Below are positions 52,535-64,000 of a stretch of 64,000 nucleotides of DNA, in pieces. Positions within the stretch are counted from its first letter, which is position 1; the number at the start of each line of letters is the position of its first letter. Source of the stretch: Macrothele yani (Eukaryota > Arthropoda > Arachnida > Araneae > Macrothelidae); NCBI GenBank assembly GCA_039090855.1, contig CM077005.1, positions 72,288,607 through 72,352,606 of the forward strand, given 5' to 3'. The translations under genes and the position numbers were made by a program. The notes under the pieces are model-generated. The model was not told the origin of the DNA. It saw only the letters and a list, made by a program, of their open reading frames with translations, and did no database searches.

Positions 52535-53960
52535 TAATACAAACACATTTGTAAAATGTGGGTGTTATCAGTCAAGAGAGAGAGAAAGATAGTTTGAGCT
52601 AAAAGCCTTCGGCTGCATTTGACTAGACAATTGCTTTCCTAGTGTTCTTTGCCCCTGTTATTTTCATAGCTTTTTCTGATCTCTAAACTCTTCAGTAGGA
52701 TTTTTTTTTTTTTGGAAATTATGACCAGCATCTAAATGCATTTTCTTTCTTGCGCTACAAATAGCAGCACGCTGTCTCATCTTGTTTTCTATACCTTTAA
52801 ATTAGCTTCATCGGATTCTAAAGAAACATTCTTGATTTGTTTGCGATGTACACTAAAAGAAGATAGTGCGGTGTTCTTTCTCGGTGAGAGCACTGTACAT
52901 TCGCTTTATTTTTATTTAAAATCCTACTTTTTCTACAATTTTATCTCTAAGAAAAACATGAGAAGCAATGTTTTATCTTGAGAAAAGAGATATTTCTCCT
53001 CCCACTCCTTGTTCGATATTTGAACCATAAGGACACTTCCATTTTCTGATTTTAAAGACTTTTATTTAGAGCTGCTAACTGAAACAGAGTAAAAAAATTG
53101 CCGTGACCAAAGAAACCAACCGGACCGAAAGAAAAAAAAAGGGAACAAAGACAATTAGACGCTGCAATATCATTTTTCTTCCCAAGAAAATCCATTTGGG
53201 AGGCAATTATCTCGTACAAATTAAAAAAAATTATGACCTTGTGTAAAACATTTTCAGTTAGGTATCCTTCTTGTACAAGTAGTCATCACATGTAACTGTA
53301 GCTGCACTTTTTCATTTGGTGACAGGTAAACTACAGAGGAAGAAAAATGTAGTGGAGAATAAGAGATCGAAAAAGTTCCGACAGTTTTTTTATGATTGAT
53401 CTAGGGTCGAAACTGTACACTTTTCCACGCAGCTGTTTGCGCCAAACTATCAGAGAATAACAGATGAAAAGGAAGCAGAGAAAGCGAACTTTCGCAGTCT
53501 GATAGATTTCAGTAGACCCCGAGCATTCCAAACACGTGTCTTGGTGGCAAGTGCTTGGCCTTCACTGTGATACAGTATTAAGAATTTTTTTTATTGAAGG
53601 TATGCAGTAACAGTGTTTTTCTCTTTAAGGATCTCAATCATTTCCTGACAATTATTTATCACCAAAGGAAGGTTTTAAAAATTTCTATTTCATGGAGGTG
53701 TAGCGTTCTTCACTATTTGAAACGTGAATATGAGCCTTACTGAACACTACATAAAGTCAGTTCTTCTTAATCACTCACTGTAAGTGAAACAGGAGTCCCT
53801 CAAAAAAGTTCAAGAAATAGTTACTTACAGTTCTTCCTTTATTCCATTAATATCTCATAAGCACATCACCCGGATATTCCCGTACTCCTGAAGAACTAAT
53901 TCACTAATATTTTAAAGTTGATTAAGGTGAGAAAACGTGATTAAAAAACTCCAACACTAA
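52535..53960. other. Interval without recognised gene
   Basis: AT-rich with homopolymer runs. An 81-residue frame at 52736-52981 (plus) has no known motif. No repeat family from elsewhere in the window was recognised. Confidence 0.4.
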
Positions 53961-53987
53961 ATATATCAGAATAATATGACCACCTAC

Positions 53988-55020
53988 CTAATTATGGGAA
54001 TAACCAACCTTGACCCGGATGAGCGACGAGACGGCATGGCATGAACCCAATGAGGCCCTGGGAGTTTGCCCGAGGCACACGTGCCTATTCGGACTGCAGC
54101 AGAGCATTGAGGTCTCGGAGATGACGCGATTGTGGGTCGGCACGTCGAACCTGTCGATCCAGATAGTCCCAGAAGTGGTCTTGAGGTCGGGCGATTTTGC
54201 CGGCCTAGGGAGAACAGAGACATCGCTGTCATGTTGCTGGAACCAGTCAAGCACCACCTTAGTGGCATGACATGGCACACTGTCCTGTTGGTAGACACCA
54301 TTACTACCAAGGTAAACGTCCAACATGAACGAGATGCATGTGGTAAGCGATGATAGACAGGCAGCCATACGCGTTCAGGGACTGATCCAGTGGTACCAGC
54401 GGTCCCAGGCCATACGAGGAAAACAACCCTCAGACATGCACACTGCCACTAGAACCAACACCCGGACAAGCTTCACTTGACCGAGAAGCTTGTCCGGGTG
54501 TTGATTCTCGTGTGTCTGACGTCATATCCGTCACCGCTCGTCACTTCTGTGGAGTAGAAACCTCGATTAATCGGAGAAGACAACCTCTTCCCACTCTTCC
54601 ATCGCCTAATGACAGTAGTCTCATGTGAACTGCAGGCGTCGTTGCCGATGGACCTGGGTTAATATGGGCGCTTCCGGAGACCCATGCGTAACAGGATTTG
54701 CTCTACTGTTATGGGGGACACGCACCTGGGATTCCCAGCGTTCATTTGCGTGGCCAACTGCTGCTCCGTTGCGCGTCGATTGCCCTTTACCAGTCGACGG
54801 AGGCGACTTTCTCCTCTGGGGTAGATGGCCTTTGGGGATCCACAGTTATGACGCCGGGAGGTACTCGGTGGGTTAGCGGTCCATTCTTGGTACACCCTTA
54901 CTGCAGCAACCTCGCGAACAGCCCATGAAGTCGGCTATTTCTGAGATGCTTCCACGGTTGGCGTGGTAACCGATAAGCATTCCTTTTGAACGTCCGTCAA
55001 ATCACTACCTCTGCCCATTG
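53988..55020 (-). pseudogene. Tc1-like transposase pseudogene
   Basis: The minus frame 54895-54659 reads EWTANPPSTSRRHNCGSPKA, ESRLRRLVKGNRRATEQQLA and ITVEQILLRMGLRKRPY, the HTH2 region of a Tc1-like transposase. In the final frames, GNGVYQQ-type sequence (SNGVYQQDSVPCHATKVVLD, about 54300) keeps the second aspartate, and SPDL is followed by a frameshift in the third block (54190). The first catalytic block, expected near 54500-54600, is missing: a 19-bp hairpin occupies that place. Family match is clear; the copy is inactive. Confidence 0.8.
54456..54503. repeat. Perfect 19-bp hairpin inside the Tc1-like element
   Basis: CAACACCCGGACAAGCTTC at 54456-54474 and its exact inverse at 54485-54503, with a 10-nt loop. 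It replaces part of the transposase catalytic region. Confidence 0.9.
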
Positions 55021-55159
55021 TGCTCACGAAACGCACTGTGGCTCATCTGTCCTAGCTGGCCGCTTATATGTCTGTGTGGTCGATCATGTCGCGTTCACTT
55101 TGTGACGCGCCTGGGCGGGTACACTGTGATTCCGGAGGTGGTCATATTATTGTGATAAT

Positions 55160-57520
55160 ACTGTGTATTTAACAACACAACTCGAACACGCCGAACAAGC
55201 AAGTAAACACCGCTTCAGCGTAATGTAGCTTCCACGACTACGACACCACACCCTTGTCATCCATGCATATTTCATTCACCCTTGACCTCAAGACTGTTGC
55301 CAGATAACATTTCGCGAGGGAGAAAATATAAGATTTAGGCTGAAGCACTCAAAGAGAACGAACACAAAATTTACGCAGAGTGAGAAGCTAAAATTGAAAG
55401 TCAAATTATAGTCTACGTTATAGGGGATATAATTACTAATATACTTTGAGATAATCTGTACTTAAAAAGAATCTTTCAACCTAGCATCAGAAATGCCATT
55501 AAATTCTAGCCTGCTGAAATGCTACAATTTAACAGGTAAAAACTATTAACGTTTACGTATAACATATAAACTTCTTGCCCGTGGTGTGATTCGAACCCAC
55601 GTTTTCCTGCTGCTGAGGGCCTGTTTTCCCAGTTTAACTGCACTGGCAGGCTTATGGCTGCATTCTTATCTGTTCGACTCAAGTGTCACCTCAGTAGTGC
55701 GTTATCTACGTCATGTCACCTAGTACGTCACACGTTCTGAGAAGTTCTGCCCTGGAACTAACATCTGTTTTATGTTGCTTAACTTCTATAGCATTTTCTA
55801 CCGATGACTCATACTGTCGCTTATGTAACTCCCTAGATTTATGAAGTCTGATTTACACCGAACTATGTGGAATACAATTAATTCGCCGCTTTTGTCTTCC
55901 AAAGACAGTTTATGACTGTCAGAATGAGTTTCATTTAACTACATCAACGAGTGGTACTTCAGTCCATGCAAAGCATTCTTGGAATAGGACTAGTGAAACA
56001 AACATAGTAAAGGCTTTTGATAGATAGAGTCTAGAGTCGAAACCTTCTATATAAACTCCGGTTAAGCTGTGTTAATCCTGTATTGCGTCACTGATTTTCT
56101 AGCTTTCTGCTCGACTGAAGGACATACTACGTTGTAGAAAGTGCATGTCCGGATGCATTTTCCATTTACGCATCCTGAATTCCGGAATCAGTTTTGTCAT
56201 CTTGTAACGTATACTCTATATTCACTTTCCTTTTGATTTTACTATCTCTGGTTATTTTATTTTACTATGTAAATTATCTTCCTACTGAACGAAATATTAT
56301 TTCACCCGCTGAATGAGATCTGGCAATGAGTGTAAGTCATGACGTGGTGGTAGCTAGTATATAGGCGCGTTCATCGAGACTTGTGGGTTGCGTGGGTTGG
56401 TGTGTTGGCGTTGCGAGGTGTTGTTATGAGAGAGTGTGTACCATAAGAGGAAAGTTTATTCATTATTATGTACAAGATATATGAGTGCCTTAGTTGACCA
56501 AGAGTCTTGGAAATAAACAAGTTTTCAGTAAGTCCAGTCTTTCTCAATTCATAGTTTTTGTCAGACCTCTGTCTGGCTGTTAGGTTTATGACTTTTATTA
56601 CGTAATATAAATAACCAGCGTTGAGACTTTGTTTAAGTTCGTAATTAACTAGTAACAACACCCTTTTGGGAATTCATTATTTTGAAGCTTAGTGCAAGTA
56701 TATCATTAGCTAGCTGGTAAGAAGAGAATCATTCATAATAATTAGCTTAGCGGAAAGCAAATAAAGCTAATTCATTATAATCTATATATTTTTCTCTTGA
56801 ATATCGTTGACCTCCACTCCACTGTATCTAATGCATCCCTATGCTCCACATGGAGCTGATTAATAGATTAGTCTGAAATGCTGTGTTTTCTTTGAAATGC
56901 AATATTGAGGCCATTCGACATGGAAGTGTTGGAGATCTCACACTGTTTAAACTTTACAAAATGCAGTCTCTTATTTCACGAAAAAAATAAATAAAATTTT
57001 CTTTCTGTGAGAGATCACATTTCGCATTTCGATAAGGAATACTTTCCAGCCTGGTCTCAGTCAAATATTCCTCCCCAAACTTTCTGGTCACCCCTATATT
57101 TTCGTTGTTAAATCTGAAACAAGAAAACTAGGATTTTTCCTTGTAGTTAGACGATATTATTTTCCTGAACAAATTTGGTTTACTATCCATTAGAAATTCA
57201 TCAAACACTGGGACGCTCTTCCCGTATTTACAGGAGTGCTACCAAATCAATCTCGAAATTCCTTAATGCTGTATTCTAAAGAGAATTCGATCTGATCAAT
57301 AATCCTGCACTCTCTGGTCAGTTTTTCATATTTTTCATCAGGTGAGAAACTGCAACTACCTATAGCTTTTGCGGTACGACCATGTTCGTTGCACACAAGA
57401 GTTATTGCTAGTTGTTACAATTTACTGTAGCGCCATAGGAAGCACAGTTACTCGACATTCATTCGGTGTCCAAATGAATAAGGACTACACAAGTTGATTT
57501 GCTACCTCATTCTTTCATTG
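55160..57520. other. Mostly unannotatable interval
   Basis: Apart from a tRNA-like stretch at 55576-55649 I found no gene or repeat family. A 96-residue minus frame at 56371-56661 has no recognised domain. Confidence 0.4.
55576..55649 (-). other. tRNA-like sequence (degenerate)
   Basis: On the minus strand, a 7-bp acceptor-like stem (gccagtg/cacgggc, one mismatch) and a T arm with ggttcgaatc. The D and anticodon arms do not form well, so it is a tRNA pseudogene or SINE head rather than a working tRNA gene. Confidence 0.35.
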
Positions 57521-57526
57521 CTGCTA

Positions 57527-58813
57527 TTGGGTTGTCGGAAAAGTCATGACGTATTTTAGGCATGTTTTGCAAAAGTCATTTATTGATAGAAAGAACAAAG
57601 ATCAATCAATGATATAATGCCCGTTTTGTTCGATAACCTTTTGCCATCTTTCAGTGAGCTGCAGAATGACTCGTTCATAGAAGGACCTGTCTTTCTTGGC
57701 GAGAAACTGTACAAGCTGCTGATTTACAGCCTCATCTGCATTGCGTTATACCACGCAAGGACAGTTGAAGAGAGCGAAACAAGTGGAAGTCTGATGGCGC
57801 AAGGTCAGGCGTATGCTGGGTGAGGCAACACATCCCACCCAACCACCAATAATTTTTGGCGGGTGATCAAACTTGTGTGTGGTCTCGCGTTGTCGTGATG
57901 GAACACAACACCTTTACGATGAACGAGCTCTGGACGTTTCTGGACGATTGATTATTCCAAACTGTCCAATTGCCGACAGTACACATTCGAACTGATTGTT
58001 TGGTTCCGTGGTAGGAGCTCGAAAAACACGACACCTTCAAAATCCCAATACACCGAGACCAGAAGCTTCCGCTGATGAATGTCTGCTTTGGATGTCGTTT
58101 GAGGCAAAGCAGCACATCGGGATCAAGACCGTTTGCGCAGCACATTGTTGTACACAATCCACTTTTCGTCACCAGTTATCAGTCGCTTCAAAAAGGATCG
58201 TTTTCCTCACGTTTAATGAACATATCGCAGATGTTTATACGCGCCGTCAATTGAGCTTCTTTGAGTTCATTAGGAACCCGCACATCGAGCTTGCTTACGT
58301 ATCCCAGCTTCTTCAGGTGGTCGTGAACGCTTGAATGGTGGATGTGCAATGTGTCTGCAGTCTCTCGTGTCGTGTAACGAGGGTTTGACTCGATAAATGG
58401 CTTGATGTGGTCGTCATCAACCTCGGTTGGCCTCCCCGACCGAGGAGCATCATCGAGGTCAAAATCACCAGCACGGAATTTTGCGAACCACCGCTGGCAC
58501 TGACGTTCTTGTAGAGCATTATCACCGTACATTTTACGCAACTGTTCACAAGTTTGACGCACGTTCTTCCCTATACGGAAGTAAAGCAGTAAAATATAGC
58601 GAAAATGCCCAGTTTGGTCTTCCATCTTCAACTTGATGTTTAATCTCTGCAAATCAACAAAATCGCTCACTATTCCTTTTAGACTACAGTTAGAACTGTC
58701 ACTTGTCGAATGCCATAGCGATAATGCCAGAGCTGAGCATGCCTCTAGTACTTCCAAAACCGCCCAACCACCATCGGGTGCCAAAATACGTCATGATTTT
58801 TCCTACAACCCAA
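57527..58813 (-). mobile_element. Mariner element with both ends
   Basis: The ends ttgggttgtcggaaaagtca (left) and inverse tgatttttcctacaaccca (right) match for ~33 bp with three or four differences, bounded by TA (57525-57526, 58814-58815). Length 1287 bp, standard for mariner. Confidence 0.95.
57602..58625 (-). pseudogene. Mariner DD34D transposase, lightly damaged
   Basis: The start at 58625 gives MEDQTGHFRYILLLYFRIGK (HTH1), then QCQRWFAKFRAGDFDLDDAP and SGRPTEVDDDHIK. HTH2 is ETADTLHIHHSSVHDHLKKL, followed by KLDVRVPNELKEAQL. The frame runs to RINICDMFIKREENDPF and then breaks: a T run of five, where six would keep the frame, suggests a single-base loss. In the next frame the first block ITGDEKWIVYNNV is intact, but a tryptophan codon has become TGA. 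Later blocks [12 protein letters not shown] and [10 protein letters not shown] keep the other two aspartates, with another frame change in the PPYSPD motif. It ends NGHYIID at 57602. Only a handful of lesions, so relatively young. Related to the SETMAR-type/cecropia-mellifera branch by motif similarity. Confidence 0.9.
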
Positions 58814-58819
58814 TACATT

Positions 58820-59520
58820 GAAACTTCTGAAATCCGTACTTTGTTACATTTCCTCTGAGAATGTTAATTTTCAATTATTCGAGTCAAGGACTAGTGCCGT
58901 ACTTCTGATCTGTCTCACACTTTGAAACAGACAAACAAAATTAACAATATTCATATGCAATATAGGGTTGGGCTTTCATGAGCAAGTTATCCATTGGAAA
59001 AAATAATCGGATTTTGTAATTTTACCAAGAAGGGAATGTGTGAGAGAAAGAAAATAAATACTGCTGTGAATGACTCATGAAACTATGAGTGTGAATAGTG
59101 CTGGGTTCATCAGAAGAATAGAAACAACTGCAGAATTTCGTACTTAATCCGATTAAAAATCGAAACAATAGCAGACTTTGTACAAGTAAAACTGTCGCAT
59201 GAATTACAGGTTGTCTTAGAGAAGAGCATTTTGAATGTAATATCTACAATTATTTGTAACCTGGTGGACTAGCTAATTGTGTAAGTCCCAGATAACGGAT
59301 ACCTTCTTAATTAGATCAAATTGTTCCGTAACTCTTTTGTATACGGTGACATTTCACACTGGATTTTGTCGACATATCGTGATATGTGGCTCCATAGGTT
59401 CAGTGAAATGCCAATCTTATCTCTTTAAATGATATTCTTCAGACAGCTCAGAAACCTAAAGTTACATGTGTTCATATAAGCGGAACTTTGCGGCCACGCT
59501 ACAGGAAATTTTCCGTCACA
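58820..59520. other. Interval without recognised gene
   Basis: AT-rich spacer between two mariner elements. No motif seen. Confidence 0.4.
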
Positions 59521-59527
59521 TGTAATA

Positions 59528-60762
59528 TTGGGTTGGAAAAAGTAATGCCTGCAAACGCAAGGCAAAGAAAAGTGCTAATTACCGTATGCACAGGTAGAAC
59601 ACAGTCAAACATTTGGTCGCCGACGTTTGCCACGACCTGCTCCTATCGTCTGGGCAGCTGCTGGATACCGTTCTTGTAGAACTGTGGCGGTTCGGACGCA
59701 ACGGGAATTTAGTGCACGTTCGACATCGTTCCAGTTGAAGCACCGCTATACGTCAAGAAAATGCTGCAACAACCGCAAAAGGCGGCAGTCGCTTGGGGCA
59801 ATGTCCGTAGAATAGGCTGGGGTGCTGCAGCAGCTCCTAGCCTAGGTCCCTGATCTTATGACAGGTCACACGTGCTGTGTGAGGTCTCGCTCCATCCTGC
59901 TGTCGGAGGACGCCCTTGCGATCCAGCAGTGCTGGTAGTTTCGACGTAAGCGATGAGCACAAATCGTCGAGCTGTCGGCAGTACACAACGGCGGTGAGAG
60001 TGGCACAAAAACACGACACTCTATATATTCTACCAAACAGACATTACATGGGTGTAAGTCAGCTTTGGGGGTCGACATGGGTTTCTGATTTAGGTCCGGG
60101 CGCTGACATTATCATACAGGACCCATTTCTCGTCATCTGTCACAATGCGGTCCAGGAACAGTTCAACTTGGTCTCGTGCAAGCAGGGTAAACTCATTCAC
60201 TCATGCGTTTTGCTTTCTGCTCAACAGTGAGTTGACTGGGTGCCAAAACATCCCTCTTGTGCACCTCCCCAAGTTGACGCAGGTGCGTGATAATGTTCGC
60301 GTATGTAATCCCCATCTGTTCGGCTAACTCCCGCATGGTCACACGTGGTTCGGTCCCCATTAATGTATTCAGCATGTCCATATACACTGTTGCGGGTCTT
60401 CCGGCTTTGGGAGAGTCTGGCAGGTAAAAATTTCCCTTTCGGAAACGTTCGAACCATCGACAGCACTAACGATGTGATATGGCATTAGAGTACACTATGG
60501 TAATTTTCCTTACAGCACTTGAGAGGGCGCTATCTCAGCAAAACTCATACAGCATGCAGTAGCGGATGTACTCCTTGTCCACTTCAATGTTGGCTGGAGC
60601 TTACACTCCTCGCCTTCTGACGGCTAACTGCCACTGACTTAAGCTACCTAACTGCTGATGTCTTGCAACTGTGCTGCTCAATCTCAATGGCCAATATACG
60701 CCGTGGCCGGGGCTTCGACTTCGTGTACCTCGTCATCGGACATTACTTTCTTTCCAACCCAA
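59528..60762 (-). mobile_element. Second mariner element with both ends
   Basis: The ends ttgggttggaaaaagtaatg and inverse cattactttctttccaaccc match except for a 2-base length difference, bounded by TA (59526-59527, 60763-60764). Length 1235 bp. Confidence 0.9.
59740..60490 (-). pseudogene. Mariner DD34D transposase pseudogene
   Basis: Minus frames give RVTMRELAEQMGITYANIIT then HLRQLGEVHKRDVLAPSQLT (HTH2 and linker, 60360-60200). The first catalytic block is IVTDDEKWVLYDNV (about 60150; TGD changed to TDD, catalytic aspartate kept). The second block is LRQQDGARPHTARVT (about 59890), and the third is decayed (AYSTDIAPSDCRLLRLLQHF, about 59800) with the aspartate kept. The N-terminal HTH1 is not readable and several frameshifts and stops separate these pieces. 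The sequence belongs to a different mariner lineage from its neighbour at 57.5 kb, judged by ends and motifs. Confidence 0.8.
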
Positions 60763-60769
60763 TATGTTC

Positions 60770-61610
60770 TTCAATCATTTGTTTTCTACGTGTGTCTGGG
60801 AAGCAACACCATCTGCTGAAACATGGGAAAGATTGAGGTAGTTAAAAAGAGAATCCTGTGACAGAACAAGTAATGTGTCTTGCGAGGAAGAACTCTATCC
60901 ATAACTGAGGATACATAACGACAGTGGAAGCAAGCTGCAACTGAGTTATTTAAAATGAATGGTGATTTTCAGTTTTCCAAATTTTGCAGCTGTGGGGATG
61001 GGCATCCCAGTGACATGCTTTTCGGTCACCTTTTCTCTCCTTCTGCTAAAGCAGCAAAACGGATGTGTGAAGGTTTGTCGAATAGACGAGCCAGAGGTGC
61101 GAGGTCCAACTTCTCTACAGCTTGTTGTTGTAGGCTTCTTGGAGCTTTTTGAAACTATGAAGCTCCCCTAATGCTGTTGTGGTGATGTTCCCTTGTTTCC
61201 TGATAAAACAATTTCATGACTAATGCATGACTTTGTAAAAAACATAATGATTGCGTACCTTGTGTTACGAAACAACTGATGACATAAACGGAAGCATTTC
61301 ACTTGCATGCGGGAATACTGATAAGAATGTAACATGGTTTAAAGTTATTTAGCCCATAAATAGTGGCGTATGTGACTCACAAGAGTGTCGCCACATTTTT
61401 TACATTTCTTTTCCTTATTCTTAGTGACTTTTCATCTCCTAGAGGACACTTCCGAACTATTTTATGTTCTCTTCCAGAGACCAAGTTTTAAAGATTTCCG
61501 ATGAACTTACTTCTTTCGTATCACACGAGTTGGATGAGTGAATTTTAACTGTGAGTACTCTAATGTTATCCTTCTAGTAGGAATACGATAAGGCCTCCCA
61601 GTTACTGATG
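60770..61610. other. Interval without recognised gene
   Basis: No domain-bearing frame and no terminal repeats were recognised. Confidence 0.4.
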
Positions 61611-61619
61611 TCTTTCTTT

Positions 61620-62175
61620 TTTAATACTATGCATCTTTTTCCACAGTTGCAAAGTAAATCTCAAGTAAAAAATTTGGATGTAACGAAAAGGAATAACAGA
61701 AGTAATCAGCCAGCCACCTAGGTTGATTTTCTGTACAATATCTGGAAAAGAGTGTTACATACCCTAAAAGGCTGTATTGTAGTACCGTTTTCGTGGTACT
61801 TTAGCGAAATTCAGCTTCCTCTCAACATTCCCAAGGATAGTTTACCTGCTATAGACCAGAGCTTTAAAATGATGTATAACATGATGTGATCGATTTCCTC
61901 AGTATCTCGAGAACGATGTGTCGTAGCGAAATATGGCGTACTCTCACCTCCCCAAAAGAGGAGGGGGGTAGAAACTGCCTTGACTAGAGCTTAAAAACGA
62001 TGTATAGCACAATGGAGTTGTTGCCTGCAGGCATCCCAGACCAAAAGCTACCAATCGTCCTCAACGACGCACTTGCGATTTAGCTTTCTTTTCTATTTTG
62101 AGGTCAGACTTTCGTAGCTACATCACATTTAATCGGTGTCAAGGTCGTTTTTTACGTTCGTCTAATCTAAACAAT

Positions 62176-62206
<31 letters not shown>

Positions 62207-63435
62207 TTGTTTTTGAAATACTTACTATTGCCGCTGCCATAATTTAGTAATATTTACTTTTATGAGTCACATAACTTCTTTCACAGGTTTTACGAGAGTA
62301 ACATTCATTTATCCACCTAATTAATAAGGGAACGGTCCGGACCGTTGTCCCTAGATGCACAGTGCATGTTATATAATTCGACAGTACTGAAGGGGTAATG
62401 TATAATGACAAACCTTTAGGTACTATGGAATATAAATGATGAAGTTATAGGACTTCAAAGAACACTGGCAGACACAATATTCAGTGGAATTTCCATTACT
62501 CTTGCGGCCTGAATCGGAATTGTTTTTGTTGTTTTAAGCAATTGGCATACATTACAAAGTATTCATGAATGAATTTAGAATATAGCGTGTTCAGTGATGG
62601 ATATACATTACACACACCTTTCATGTACGGCAAAAATATGAAGATCTTTAATTATGGAATGACCCAAACAAAAGTATTTCTCACAGTGAGTACATTTCAT
62701 GAATGCTGTTTCCTCGCAATCTTCTCTACTATTTTCCTCTATTAGACCCGATTCAACACAATACTGGAGAGGTGTTTGGAAGTAACCAGTATCCAGGGTG
62801 AGTAGTGACATAACTACACTTATAAAATGCAAATCGGATTAGGTTTTGAAATCAAGGCACTGAAAACTGTTAGCGAACAAAAGACGTCATACGGAGAAAG
62901 TGGTCTCTGTGACAAAAGTTCATGTCTGATGTTACCAACACAGTGTCCGTTATGAATTTAACGATATTTTCATAGACGTCTTGCACTTATTTTTATAGAA
63001 AATAATTGTAAGAAGTTCTAATATAACATTCATAATATACATACATTACATAATGTAATGCTCATGAACAAGGCTGTAGTGGCTCCTCCTGTTGTCCATA
63101 ACAGCTCAAAGTTTGGATATAAACATTTATGATCCTCTATCTAAACAACATACTTTGGTTTTGCAATCAGCGACAACAACATGCCCGTTTCCTTGTAAGT
63201 ATCGCTCAATGCCAAAGATTAGTAAACTTTTTTTTGTTGCTATGATTTAATTCTTCTTAGAATCTACCGGACTGGCTCGATGTGGTCGTAAGTGACGCGA
63301 ATAAATGAGATGTGTTGTACATAAATAAATGTATGATCTTGAATCACACGTTTTATTTCTCATCCACAAATATCTTGACGTGAGAAAGATGTATAGCATA
63401 CGTTATCTACAAAGGGTACCAGGGTACTCTCTCGC
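61620..63435. repeat. Paralogue of the repeat at 3.3-6.3 kb
   Basis: 61630-61710 matches 3590-3670. 61980-62310 matches 5250-5575, and 63215-63430 matches 5990-6230, all in the same order. An (ATA)n-type run sits at about 62175-62202. The segment 62330-63210 has no counterpart at the first locus. Confidence 0.6.
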
Positions 63436-63469
63436 TTTTTTTGAAATGGGGGCACGGAGGCCAAATGAC

Positions 63470-63640
63470 CATCATAAGCAGCTCTAATTAGTATTATTAT
63501 AGTAGACGTCCGTCCTTAACTGAAGGACCCTGGCTCCAGGAAAGGGAGATAATCAGCGCTGAAACAAACGCCTCACCCATGTCATATCCCAGAGAATCGT
63601 GCACGGGTCCAACTAGGACAAAGAGCCAGAAACCTATACA
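63470..63640 (-). mobile_element. Probable degenerate SINE remnant
   Basis: gtccttaactgaaggaccct and ggctccaggaaagggaga resemble the body of the SINEs at 18.4 and 20.9 kb (ccctggaaccagtgacccta inverted). No clear tRNA-like head or target duplication remains. Confidence 0.45.
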
Positions 63641-64000
63641 TGTGACCACTTAGGCATCGGGGTCAGGTGGCTAAGAGGTCAGAGGTGTAGGCTTCTTGAG
63701 CAAAAGAGCAAAACCCAAAGTAAAATTGCATTCACTCCTCAGAACATACCGTTTAACTTATGGGCTGAAAAGTCGTGCGGCGTTATAAATTAACCTGTTA
63801 TTTTATTTGGATGTGACGGGCAACATGTGAATATTTAAATGGTGAGACGTTGGTTACTGTTGTTAGCAGTCAAGTTGTGTAAAAAGCGATGCAACCAGTG
63901 AGAGGAACGGAACAGGGTGAGTGGGTTCGAATCAAGCAGGTGTGAGTGAATGAGGTTGAATCGAAGTACCGTTGCTTGAATCCAGGTAAATAATGGAACA

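Larger units (their letters stand above)
53966..55155 (-). mobile_element. Tc1-like element with inverted ends
   Basis: The left end (cagaataatatgaccaccta) and the right inverse (aggtggtcatattattgtg) match over ~18 bp. Length about 1.19 kb. Exact borders are uncertain by a few bases. Contains a decayed transposase. Confidence 0.75.

Noticed and set aside
62608..62832. 74-residue frame with cysteine/histidine pairs (CTHCEKYFCLGH)
   Set aside because: It resembles an AN1/UBR-type zinc-binding stretch by eye, but it is one short frame without exon structure, splice sites or neighbours. Too weak to call.
1..64000. A defence, biosynthetic or other multi-gene operon-like system
   Set aside because: No intact gene cluster exists. 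All recognisable coding traces are transposable elements. The most unusual system is the TRIM family.

Overview
The window is eukaryotic nuclear DNA made almost entirely of transposable elements and repeats. I could not identify a single-copy host gene. The mix is Tc1-like and mariner-like transposons in many lineages, a long-inverted-repeat Tc1/mariner group, Penelope-like and CR1/L2-type retroelements, hAT remnants, tRNA-derived SINEs, MITEs and satellites. This mix, and the resemblance of several transposases to families common in arthropods, suggests a large arthropod genome. That is an inference and I cannot place it more finely. Nearly every transposase is broken by frameshifts, stops or deletions.

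Layout. 0-6.3 kb: mariner and Tc1-like remnants, and a fold-back element with tRNA-like arms inside a diverged repeat whose paralogue lies at 61.6-63.4 kb. 6.7-13.5 kb: a 20-bp minisatellite, Tc1-like pseudogenes, and copy A of a 1.64-kb element ending in CCCAGCAAAAACA. 13.5-17.3 kb: small tandem repeats, a 34-bp hairpin and a zinc-knuckle fragment. 17.3-25.0 kb: a duplicated block built from ~148-bp satellite arrays and MITEs. The first block carries two SINEs and copy B of the 1.64-kb element, and the second block supplies empty sites for two of these insertions. 26.4-30.7 kb: a complete-ended Tc1-like element, a Mutator-like MITE and a hAT remnant. 31.0-35.2 kb: a head-to-head Penelope-like pair nested in a long-TIR transposon. 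36.6-42.5 kb: four Tc1-like pseudogenes, one split by a LINE. 43.3-48.1 kb: a nested cluster with two miniature LTR retrotransposons. 49.2-50.1 kb: a GA/CA tract. 50.7-60.8 kb: three mariner and two Tc1-like elements.

The most striking system is a pair of ~0.5-kb LTR elements at 44275-44795 and 47442-47945. Each has ~180-bp LTRs, a lysine-tRNA-type primer-binding site, a polypurine tract and a perfect 4-bp target duplication (ACCC and CTAT). Each LTR contains a 72-nt tRNA-like sequence with A and B boxes, and there is no TTTT run on the sense strand of either element. They look like TRIM elements with a tRNA-type RNA polymerase III promoter in the LTR, an architecture comparable to plant Cassandra elements, which carry 5S rRNA sequence in theirs. 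Neither element encodes a protein, so enzymes would have to come from elsewhere. The insertions share nested hosts: TRIM 1 sits in a long-TIR transposase gene, and TRIM 2 sits in the right arm of a large inverted repeat that also contains a Tc1-like element.
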